A DNA stretch of 64,000 nucleotides from Anaerolineae bacterium. Its GTDB lineage: Bacteria; Chloroflexota; Anaerolineae; Aggregatilineales; J027. Each line of letters opens with the position of its first letter. Positions within the stretch are counted from its first letter, which is position 1. Below the pieces are notes generated by a model. That model had not been told where the DNA came from. It made no database searches and worked only from the letters and a program-made list of their open reading frames with translations. Location of the stretch: NCBI GenBank assembly GCA_019913005.1, contig JAIOHL010000345.1, forward strand, positions 1 through 64,000. The letters run 5' to 3'. This document shows positions 51,555 through 58,816 of the stretch, in pieces. The translations under genes and the position numbers were made by a program.

Positions 51555-52307
51555 TTAAGCCATACTCTCGCCGCCATCCACAAAAATCGCCTGACCGGTC
51601 ATATAGGAAGCGGCGTCTGAACAGAGGAATAAGATCACACTGGCGACCTCTTCGGGTGTTCCCAAGCGGCCTTGGGGGATACGGCCTAAATTTTCGGTGT
51701 TGGGGTATTCATCTTCGCTGTCAATGTTGGCGGGGCAGACGGCATTAATTCGTATCCCCGACGCAGCAAAAAATCGGGCGGCTTCTTTGGTAAAACCAAT
51801 CACCCCGGCTTTGCTGGCAGCATAGGCGGCACTATCGGCGCGTGGCAGGGCGATTCCGGCGGTACTAGCAAGATTGACGATGACCCCGCCACCTTCCTCT
51901 GCCATGACCCGTCCGGCAAGTTGGGTGATAAAAAACGTGCCGTTGAGATTGATGTCCAGCACCCGCCGCCAATCCCACTCATCTAATTTCATCAGGGAGG
52001 CTTTTTTCTCGACCCCCGCTGCATTAACGACTATATCAATCCGCCCGTAGGCGTCGCGCATGGCCTCAATCAATGACCCCGCCGCCAGTTTGTTGGCGAC
52101 ATCCGCGCACCAATCCGTCGCCGTGCCGCCCATCGCCCGAATTTCCTCGGCGACCTTTGCGGCGTTGTCGGGATTGATGTCATTGACGAACACGGATGCC
52201 CCGAATTGTGCCAATGTGATGGCGGTGGCCCTACCAATGCCCATGCCTGCGCCGGTCACCAACGCGGCGCGACCTGTCAAATCTACGCTAAATTTTCCAA
52301 TGCTCAA
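51555..52307 (-). CDS. Short-chain dehydrogenase/reductase, 250 aa
   Basis: A classical SDR. The cofactor motif is LVTGAGMGIGRATAITLAQ (TGxxxGxG) near residue 15, NNAG equivalent is VVNAAGVEKKASL, and the Ser-Tyr-Lys set is VNLASTAGIAL, then AAYAASKAGVIG (YxxxK). The following INAVCPANIDSE and the C-terminal MTGQAIFVDGGESMA are normal. It reduces or oxidises an unknown substrate with NAD(P). The ATG overlaps the stop of the frameshifted antirepressor-like gene by four bases (ATGA). Confidence 0.92.
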   Translation of the reverse strand: MSIGKFSVDLTGRAALVTGAGMGIGRATAITLAQFGASVFVNDINPDNAAKVAEEIRAMGGTATDWCADVANKLAAGSLIEAMRDAYGRIDIVVNAAGVEKKASLMKLDEWDWRRVLDINLNGTFFITQLAGRVMAEEGGGVIVNLASTAGIALPRADSAAYAASKAGVIGFTKEAARFFAASGIRINAVCPANIDSEDEYPNTENLGRIPQGRLGTPEEVASVILFLCSDAASYMTGQAIFVDGGESMA

Positions 52308-53216
52308 GATGTCTGCCCCTCAGATAACAACGGCCTGCCCGTCGCCAAATCCACCTGCAAAAATTGGCTGGTGGCTTGGGCTTGGATGCCAATCAGGGCC
52401 GCCACTTGTTTGACAATATCACGCGCCTCCTCCCATGACAACTCCGTTTCATCGCCCAACTTTTGCGCGGCAACTTCTTCGGCAATGCCTTGATAGGTCA
52501 GGGCGAGGGTGGGTTGATTATCGCGCAGGCTGGCTTTTTTGGGCAGGTCGAGTTCATCCTTGAGATAAGCTGCTGTTCGTCCCCACAGCCCCTGATAAAT
52601 ATCATCGGTGGCGACGGCATAGTGCATCTGGGTCAACACTTCATAGACCGCCGCTTTGAGGGCCGAGGTAAATTTGGCGCGTTTAACCTTACCCGCCAAC
52701 CGTGCGCTAATCCATCGGTCATCCTTCCCGCGTCGGCGGGTAGGCTTCAATCGCGGCGTCAATCGCTTCATCCGGGTCAATCGCGCCAGAGGTAATGACG
52801 GTTTCGGGTTCAAGGCGCACGGCATCCACAAATGCCCCGGCTTCCGATAGAAATTTTTGGATGGCGGAAAGCTGTGGACGGGCCTTCGTCGCGCGTAAAT
52901 ATTGCGCTATCAAATAAAGCCCTTTATCATCAGTAAAATCCATTTGGTAGGTCTTGCCATCTGAAGCAACATACGGCAGTGGTTGGATTGAATCCATCAA
53001 GTGGATGTTTTCGGTGTGATTTCGCTTTAAGTCGGCCCAAATTTGCTTAGGCTTGGATGCACCCGTTAGACCTGCAATCCAGTCTTGAATGGCATAGACA
53101 TAAATACCCAGATTGTTCTGATGATGTTGCAACAGAAATTCCCATTTATTTGCTACCAATAACGGAAGGGGTAAATCTTCCTCTGGTATATTTTGAATAA
53201 CAGGTAGTGGTGACAT
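52304..53216 (-). pseudogene. BRO-N/antirepressor-like (DinD-like) protein, frameshifted
   Basis: Two frames together make one protein. The first, 52719-53216 (165 aa), has the BRO/antirepressor N-terminal pattern PKQIWADLKRNHTENIHLM, then KTYQMDFTDDKGLYLIAQYL and KFLSEAGAFVDAVR, and stops with TGA after AYPPTREG. The second frame resumes at the same place with KDDRWISARLAGKVKRAKF and DDIYQGLWGRTAAYLKDELD, ending 52304. Related proteins that I know continue directly from an 'AI-aYrxxG-DxWI-xRl-G-v-R-xFt-aL' segment to 'IYxGLW-RT-a', which this joint recreates if one base is removed at the run GGGAAGG near 52726-52732. Either a decayed gene or a sequencing error. Confidence 0.75.
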
Positions 53217-53239
53217 AAAAAATTCTCTCCAAAGAATTT

Positions 53240-53275
53240 GTTTCGATTAAGCAACAATTGTACCACTATCGAAAC
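53240..53275. promoter_or_regulatory. Concentric palindromic operator between antirepressor-like and XRE genes
   Basis: GTTTCGAT (53240-53247) and ATCGAAAC (53268-53275) are perfect arms around a second palindrome ACAATTGT (53254-53261) with exactly the same centre. The inner palindrome overlaps the -10 of the minus-strand promoter and one outer arm lies in its spacer, as expected for a repressor operator. The likely binder is the XRE protein encoded at 53337. Confidence 0.65.
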
Positions 53276-53285
53276 AGAAGGTCAA
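53257..53285 (-). promoter_or_regulatory. Promoter for the antirepressor-like gene
   Basis: On the minus strand TTGACC (53280-53285) and TACAAT (53257-53262) stand exactly 17 bases apart, five of six consensus positions in each. It overlaps the palindromic operator. Confidence 0.7.
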
Positions 53286-53336
53286 TAAAAATCTATTCCG
53301 CCGAAGATAGAATCGCGGAGGTAGTTGTAATTTGCC

Positions 53337-53582
53337 ATGCCATTACACAATAAATTTCTATTCTTGCTCACAGAAAAAGAGCGCCGAGAACAACGAAACA
53401 TCAGCCTCAATGAGGTATCTCGTAGTACAGGTGTCGCCGTCAGTGTTTTAGCACGATGGTTTAAAAATGATGTATCGCGTTTTGATGGTCATGTGATTGA
53501 AGCCCTGTGTGAATACTTTGAGTGTGATTTGCCCGACTTGCTTTATATTGATCGAGGCCAAACCATCGAACACACTGGATGA
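53337..53582 (+). CDS. Small XRE-family (Cro/CI-type) regulator, 81 aa
   Basis: A minimal helix-turn-helix regulator: first helices LLTEKERREQRNISLNEVSR, recognition helix TGVAVSVLARWFKNDVSRF near residue 30, and the family's end segment IEALCEYFECDLPDLLYID. The ATG at 53337 follows GGAGGT. It is divergent from the frameshifted antirepressor-like gene, 120 bases away, across a symmetrical operator. The design recalls a phage-type switch between repressor and antirepressor. It resembles the regulator at 2969 in length and outline. Confidence 0.85.
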   Translation: MPLHNKFLFLLTEKERREQRNISLNEVSRSTGVAVSVLARWFKNDVSRFDGHVIEALCEYFECDLPDLLYIDRGQTIEHTG

Positions 53583-53688
53583 TAGCCGCGTTATAATCCC
53601 CAACCTTAACGATGTTCTAAGACACAGCGGGGTAGAATGGTTTACAATAGTGACCTAATCATTTCTGCCCAAAAGTAGAAGGCCGCGA

Positions 53689-54351
53689 ATGACCCGAATT
53701 TTATTAGTCCGCCATGCTGTCAATGATTTTGTCAAAACGGGCCGCCTTGCCGGGTGGACGCCGGGAGTGCATCTCAATGAGGAAGGACTTGCCCAAGCCG
53801 CCGCCACCGGAAAACGCTTGGAGGATATACCCATTACCGCCATTTACAGCAGTCCCCTAGAGCGCACCGTCGAAACCGCCGAAGCCATTCTCAAGTATCA
53901 CCCATCGCTGAATCTGCAATTAGAGGAAAAAATCGGTGAACTACGTTATGGTAAATGGGAGGGCGGGGAGCTTCGCAAACTCAACCAAAAACGGCGCTGG
54001 TATACCGTGCAGCATTATCCCTCACGTATGCAGTTTCCACACGGCGAAACCATCCGCGCTGCTCAATCACGGGCGGTTGAGGTGATGGAAAAACTGGTGG
54101 AGCGTCATGAAAATGGTACTGTCGTAGTCGTTTCGCACAGTGATATTATCAAGCTGATTCTGGCTTACTACTTGGGAATGCACTTGGATATGTATCAGCG
54201 GCTAAATATTTCACCCGCCTCGATTTCGGTGTTACTCTTGGCGGAAAATCGCCCGACGGTGGATGTCATGAACGATACCAGTCATCTGCCCAAATCCGAA
54301 GAACGCCCCCAGCCCATACCCACGCCAGAATCGGCGTCACAGTATATTTAA
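53689..54351 (+). CDS. Histidine phosphatase (MSMEG_4193-like, TIGR03848), 220 aa
   Basis: A phosphoglycerate-mutase-fold phosphatase. The catalytic His is in ILLVRHAVNDF at residues 4-14, the acid-base Glu in YSSPLERTVETAEAIL near 55, and the second His in VVVVSHSDIIKLILA near 145. The insertion GRLAGWTPGVHLNEEGLAQA is typical of the MSMEG_4193 branch. With DUF3090 and SCO1664 downstream it makes a cassette which I know from Actinobacteria (for example around the Rv2133c-Rv2135c locus). Substrate unknown. Confidence 0.9.
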   Translation: MTRILLVRHAVNDFVKTGRLAGWTPGVHLNEEGLAQAAATGKRLEDIPITAIYSSPLERTVETAEAILKYHPSLNLQLEEKIGELRYGKWEGGELRKLNQKRRWYTVQHYPSRMQFPHGETIRAAQSRAVEVMEKLVERHENGTVVVVSHSDIIKLILAYYLGMHLDMYQRLNISPASISVLLLAENRPTVDVMNDTSHLPKSEERPQPIPTPESASQYI

Positions 54352-54373
54352 CACGCTTGCCAAAGGATGCCCT

Positions 54374-54880
54374 ATGGCCTTTTCCGAAATTGAACTGAAC
54401 CCGATTGACTTTATCACACTTGGCACGGTTGGCCCCAAAGGTCGCCGCCAGTTTAACATTCAGGCTGGACAGGGGACGCAGATTGTGACGCTGACCCTCG
54501 AAAAAGAACAGGCCCGTCGCATTGCCGAAGCGATTGAAGAAATGCTGACCGATCTCTACAAACGCTTCCCAACCCTGATTCAGCGGCGTGTCAATCTTAA
54601 AGAGATGAATATGGAACTGCGTGATCCGGTTGAACCCCGTTTCCGCATTGCCCAAATTGGCCTCGGTTATGACCCGGTGCAAGACCTCATCATCATGGTC
54701 GCCCAAGAATTGATGGCGATTGAGGAAGGCGAAGACCCGGAACTGCTCCAACCGAGTGTGGTACGTTTGTGGGGACGCCGTGACCTATTTGATGCCCTTT
54801 GTCAGCATACCCTAGAAGTGGTCGAAGCAGGCCGCGCCGATCCCAAATCGAACGGGCATATCATTCATTACTGGACGTAA
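54374..54880 (+). CDS. DUF3090 family protein (TIGR03847), 168 aa
   Basis: Typical features of DUF3090 are seen: the start IELNPIDFITLGTVGPKGRR, TLTLEKEQARRIAEAI and a C-terminal CQHTLEVVEAGRADPKSNGH. In other members the last part carries cysteines that may bind metal; here only one Cys of that group remains (ALCQH). Soluble. Function unknown. It is 22 bases after the phosphatase gene, 58 bases before the SCO1664-like gene, the same order as in Actinobacteria. Confidence 0.9.
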   Translation: MAFSEIELNPIDFITLGTVGPKGRRQFNIQAGQGTQIVTLTLEKEQARRIAEAIEEMLTDLYKRFPTLIQRRVNLKEMNMELRDPVEPRFRIAQIGLGYDPVQDLIIMVAQELMAIEEGEDPELLQPSVVRLWGRRDLFDALCQHTLEVVEAGRADPKSNGHIIHYWT

Positions 54881-54938
54881 CCGAACCAAGTTTCTTTTGA
54901 GCGAGTAATGTAATCTTGAGTAGCCGGGGAACAGCATC

Positions 54939-55748
54939 ATGAGCGACGACATTCCACCCACTTCCAATGACCAACCGCAGCTACCCAATGATGTTCCACC
55001 ATCGGATGATGATGACAACCAAGTGGTGGAAATTGAACGGGTCATGAAGCTGCTGCAACGCGGCAAGATAAAACGGGGTATGGGACGTCTGCGCTGGTCT
55101 ACCAACTATACAACGGTGGTGCAGGTCAAAGACGACGAGCTTGAAACATTGGCGATTTACAAACCCCAAAACGGTGAACGTTCACTGTGGGATTTCCCCG
55201 ATGGCACATTATGTTATCGGGAAGTAGCTGCTTTCGTCGTTTCGGAAGCATTGGATTGGCGGATTATCCCGCCGACGGTACTGCGTCAAGATGGGCCAGA
55301 GGGTGTGGGATCACTGCAATTATTCATCCAGCACGACGCTGAAATCAACTATTTTTCGCTGGATGACAGTTTTGTCCCCCAATTGTTGATGATGGCCCTC
55401 TTTGATTGTTTGGTCAACAATGCGGATCGCAAGGGTGGGCATGTCTTGGTGGATGCGCGGGGCAAAATTTGGGGCATAGATCATGGCATTTGTTTCCATC
55501 CCTATCCCAAACTCCGCACCGTAATCTGGGATTTTGCTGGACAGCCGATCCCCGATGAACTGTTGCAGGATGTCAGTCGGGTAGTGGAAACCTTGTGTAA
55601 CACAGCCGATGAATTGACCATCACACTGCAAAAATTACTGGAACCGGACGAAATTGAGGCAATCAATAAGCGGGGGAACCGCTTGTTGACCACCAAAAAA
55701 TATCCACACCCCGGCCCCGGCCCAAGCTATCCTTGGCCTCCGGTGTGA
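54939..55748 (+). CDS. SCO1664-family protein (TIGR03843), PI3/4-kinase-like, 269 aa
   Basis: After an acidic, Pro-rich 35-residue start, the domain reads GRLRWSTNYTTVVQVKDDEL, ETLAIYKPQNGERSLWDFPD, REVAAFVVSEALDWRIIPPT and the catalytic-loop-like LFDCLVNNADRKGGHVLVDA (HxxxD-N like, with IWGIDHGICFHPYPKLRT as the metal site). These match the SCO1664 family, distantly related to phosphatidylinositol kinases. Whether it phosphorylates anything is unknown. Third gene of the conserved cassette. Confidence 0.9.
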   Translation: MSDDIPPTSNDQPQLPNDVPPSDDDDNQVVEIERVMKLLQRGKIKRGMGRLRWSTNYTTVVQVKDDELETLAIYKPQNGERSLWDFPDGTLCYREVAAFVVSEALDWRIIPPTVLRQDGPEGVGSLQLFIQHDAEINYFSLDDSFVPQLLMMALFDCLVNNADRKGGHVLVDARGKIWGIDHGICFHPYPKLRTVIWDFAGQPIPDELLQDVSRVVETLCNTADELTITLQKLLEPDEIEAINKRGNRLLTTKKYPHPGPGPSYPWPPV

Positions 55749-55793
55749 GGCCAACCTATTTAAATCTTTGTTTTGACTTTTAAGGAGCAATCC

Positions 55794-56729
55794 ATGTCCA
55801 TTGCGGAAGTTGCCGCTCGTATCCGTGAAAATATCCAGCAGGTGATTGTTGGCAAAACGGAAGTCATTAATCTTGCCATTGCCTGCCTATTCAGTGAAGG
55901 GCATATCTTGTTAGAAGATGTGCCGGGGACAGGCAAAACCACGCTGGCAAAAGCGATGGCCCAATCCTTAGGGTGTAGCTTCCAGCGTATCCAATTTACC
56001 CCCGACCTGCTCCCTCAAGATGTCACCGGCCTCTATTATTTCAACCAAAAACAGCAAGAATTTGAATTCCGGCCCGGCCCGATTATGACCCAAATCGTGT
56101 TGGCCGATGAAATTAATCGTGCCACGCCGCGTACCCAGAGCGCTCTGTTGGAAGCCATGCAGGAGCGCCAAGTCACGCTGGAAAACCAGACCCATATTTT
56201 GGAACGGCCCTTTATGGTCTTGGCGACCCAGAATCCAATTGAACTGGAAGGTACGTTCCCGCTACCCGAAGCCCAACTAGACCGCTTCTTGATTCGTTTG
56301 TCGGTGGGGTACCCATCCGAGGAAGAAGAAAATAAAATCCTGACCCGCTATCGTTCCAATGACCCAATGGCGACTTTGGGCGAGGTCAGCAGCCCACCCG
56401 AAATCATGGACATTGTTGGGCAAGTGCGTGAAACCCGTGTAGGGGAGGCGGTGCAAAATTATATCGTCAATACCATCCGCACCACCCGCGAGCAACCCGA
56501 ATTGGATTTAGGGGGCAGCCCACGAGCTACTCTTGGCCTCTACCGCATCAGCCAAGCATGGGCTGCCATTGACGGGCGTAATTATGTGCTGCCTGACGAT
56601 GTGAAATTCCTTGCACCCTATGTCTTGACCCATCGCGTCATGGTCAGCCCTCAAACCGTGCTGCGTGGACGGACGGCCCACGAAATTGTGGCGGATATAG
56701 TAGATTCCGTCGCCGTTCCGGTAGATTAG
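55794..56729 (+). CDS. MoxR-type AAA ATPase, 311 aa
   Basis: An AAA+ chaperone-like ATPase: Walker A LLEDVPGTGKTTLAKAMAQ near residue 40, QRIQFTPDLLPQDVTGLYYF, Walker B QIVLADEINRATPRTQSALL near 103, sensor 1 FMVLATQNPIELEGTFPLPE and the Arg finger ALLDRFLIRLS-like segment (AQLDRFLIRLSVGYP). The ATG at 55794 has AAGGAG eight bases upstream; an upstream extension to 55773 lacks one. It heads a MoxR-unknown-DUF58-DUF4129 operon that in other bacteria assembles or inserts cell-surface or metal-containing proteins. Confidence 0.93.
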   Translation: MSIAEVAARIRENIQQVIVGKTEVINLAIACLFSEGHILLEDVPGTGKTTLAKAMAQSLGCSFQRIQFTPDLLPQDVTGLYYFNQKQQEFEFRPGPIMTQIVLADEINRATPRTQSALLEAMQERQVTLENQTHILERPFMVLATQNPIELEGTFPLPEAQLDRFLIRLSVGYPSEEEENKILTRYRSNDPMATLGEVSSPPEIMDIVGQVRETRVGEAVQNYIVNTIRTTREQPELDLGGSPRATLGLYRISQAWAAIDGRNYVLPDDVKFLAPYVLTHRVMVSPQTVLRGRTAHEIVADIVDSVAVPVD

Positions 56730-56741
56730 GAGAGCGTCGTT

Positions 56742-57344
56742 ATGCCATCCATTCAAGGCCGCATCATTTTTTGTGGTGAAAACCCGGAAATGAAATTGTA
56801 TCGCCCCGGTACTGAGCAACTGGTCGCACTGGCAAGTTATTGGCGTTGCACGTTTTCACCGCATGGTATCGGCAACGCTCTGGTCATCTATGTTGAATCG
56901 GACACCCCCACTACCCCTATGCTGCAAAGCATCTATACCGATAATTTTGAGTTAGGTCGGTGGTTGGCGGATACCTTTGTCCAGCATTTTGAAGATTTTC
57001 AAGGGCGGGATTGGCCGCAAATCCAATTGACGCAGGCCCGTTTTGTTCAAGAAATGGACAGCCGCCGCTATCATCGGGTGGCGGTTTACAGCGCCAATGA
57101 CCATCTCATCTTGACGTGGGATGAGGCCCTTGCCCAACGCCTATTCCATGTGCCGCAGTTGACAACGGGATTAAATGGCGAGACGAAACATGATGTCTAT
57201 ACGGTTATCTGCCCCTGCAAAACGGGTTCGATTGTCGTCAATGGGCAGTCGGTAGAGGGGCAGGTGCGGAGTGATTTGAGCGACCCCAATTGGCCTCGCT
57301 GCACCGCTTTTATGGCTTTTTCCGAGACTTGGGTAGAAAAGTAA
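56742..57344 (+). CDS. Hypothetical protein inside the MoxR operon, 200 aa
   Basis: I recognise no family. It is soluble, mixed alpha/beta, with several aromatic and Cys residues (WRCTF, VICPCKTGSIVVNG). The start follows GGAGAG by seven bases and the previous stop by 12. It lies where operons of this type often carry accessory genes. No signal peptide. It may be a partner of MoxR or DUF58, by position only. Confidence 0.65.
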   Translation: MPSIQGRIIFCGENPEMKLYRPGTEQLVALASYWRCTFSPHGIGNALVIYVESDTPTTPMLQSIYTDNFELGRWLADTFVQHFEDFQGRDWPQIQLTQARFVQEMDSRRYHRVAVYSANDHLILTWDEALAQRLFHVPQLTTGLNGETKHDVYTVICPCKTGSIVVNGQSVEGQVRSDLSDPNWPRCTAFMAFSETWVEK

Positions 57345-57351
57345 TTTTTAG

Positions 57352-58815
57352 ATGACGTTTTTACAACAGCCTACCAGTCAGCGCGAGATCCAAATTCAGC
57401 TGGAAAAGCGCGAAGAGGAACTTAAAGAATTATCTGCCAAAGAGCATGAGCTTCGCCCCGGTGATACGGTTGGGGCGCTACTCAATCATCGCTGGGTGAG
57501 TCTGTCGGTATTGGCATTCCTCATTTCTATCGCCGCCAACAACCGCGCTTTGATGGCAATGACGGCTTTCATGCTGGTGACCATTACGATTGCATGGCTT
57601 TGGAGTCGTAATACCCTTATCAATTTGGCCTATCGCCGGAAACTGCATCATACCCACGCTTTCCCCGGCGAAATCACTGAGGTCGAAATCACCATCGAAA
57701 ACAAAAAATGGCTGCCTGTCACGTGGTTGCAAGTGCAGGATACATGGCCCACTGGCTTTCCTCCAACCCGTTCGGAGGTTATGTCCGAAAGTGAAGGCGA
57801 CCCCAACACAGGTTATCTGACGAATGCCTATGCCCTACGCTGGTATGAGCGGATTCGGCGGCGCTATGAATTAATGGCCCAAAAGCGCGGGGTATATGAA
57901 CTTGGCCCGGTCAATATGCTGTCTGGCGACCCCTTTGGCCTATTTGAGCGCCTCCGTACCTCTAAAGGGCGTGAGGACTATCTAATTGTCTATCCCGAAG
58001 TTAGATCACTCGATCAACTGGGTTTCCCACTACACGACCCTTTTGGGGATCGGAGGGTTCAGCGGCGGCTATTTGAAGACCCCCATCGTGTGATCGGTGT
58101 ACGTGACTATCAACCCCAAGACACCTTCCGCCAAATCCACTGGAAAGCGACTGCCCGTACTGGACAGATGCAAACCAAACTCTATGAACCGACACGTGGT
58201 GCAAGCATCGTTTTGGCAGTGAACATCGCCAGCTTTGAAACGCATTGGCGTGGTTTTTGGCCGGATATGACCGAATATACCTTGATGGTTGCTGCTTCGA
58301 TTGCGAAATGGGCCGTTGAACAAAATTACGCTGTCGGGCTGATTTGTAACGGAGCATTGGCCCGTTCCGACCAATCCTTTCGTGTGCAGCCGAGCCGCCG
58401 CACCGACCAATTATCCAAAATCCTCGAGGCGCTGGCCGGGGTCAATTATTTTGTCACGGCTGAGTTTGGACGATTTGTTTTGCAGGAAAGTCCGCGCCTG
58501 CCGATTGGTGCAACAATGGTCATGATTACGCCATTCATCAGTGAGATGATTGCGACTTCCAGTTTGCGCTTGCGTGACAGCGGACGCCGGGTGACGTGGG
58601 TTAATCTTGGCAAAAAGAAGCCTAACGAACTGCATAGAATCCCCATGTATCACCTACCCATTGGCTTTGATGAACCGGATGAAATGGAAGAGAATCTAAA
58701 TAATGCACTTGCGTTGGCAACCCCGTTGACGACCGATGAGAGCTATGAAACCCCCCGTCAGCGGTTCTTGCGTCAGCTTGCCGAACAAGAATCCCAAAAA
58801 ACGCAGGAGGCCTAA
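57352..58815 (+). CDS. DUF58 membrane protein, 487 aa
   Basis: Two membrane helices at about 48-64 and 69-87 (SLSVLAFLISIAAN and MTAFMLVTITIAWLWS) follow an N-terminal coiled coil (REIQIQLEKREEELKELSAK). After a beta-sandwich region, the DUF58 core with DPHRVIGVRDYQPQDTFRQI and HWKATARTGQMQTKLYEPTR near 250 leads to a von Willebrand A-like domain, of which ILAVN-SIAK elements are visible. The N-terminal coiled coil is not typical. It is seven bases after the unknown gene and two bases before the DUF4129 gene. Confidence 0.9.
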   Translation: MTFLQQPTSQREIQIQLEKREEELKELSAKEHELRPGDTVGALLNHRWVSLSVLAFLISIAANNRALMAMTAFMLVTITIAWLWSRNTLINLAYRRKLHHTHAFPGEITEVEITIENKKWLPVTWLQVQDTWPTGFPPTRSEVMSESEGDPNTGYLTNAYALRWYERIRRRYELMAQKRGVYELGPVNMLSGDPFGLFERLRTSKGREDYLIVYPEVRSLDQLGFPLHDPFGDRRVQRRLFEDPHRVIGVRDYQPQDTFRQIHWKATARTGQMQTKLYEPTRGASIVLAVNIASFETHWRGFWPDMTEYTLMVAASIAKWAVEQNYAVGLICNGALARSDQSFRVQPSRRTDQLSKILEALAGVNYFVTAEFGRFVLQESPRLPIGATMVMITPFISEMIATSSLRLRDSGRRVTWVNLGKKKPNELHRIPMYHLPIGFDEPDEMEENLNNALALATPLTTDESYETPRQRFLRQLAEQESQKTQEA

Positions 58816-58816
58816 C

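Noticed and set aside
52772-52831. Long in-frame start for the second half of the antirepressor-like gene
   Set aside because: The extra residues are an out-of-frame reading of the first half; the frameshift explanation gives a continuous family match.
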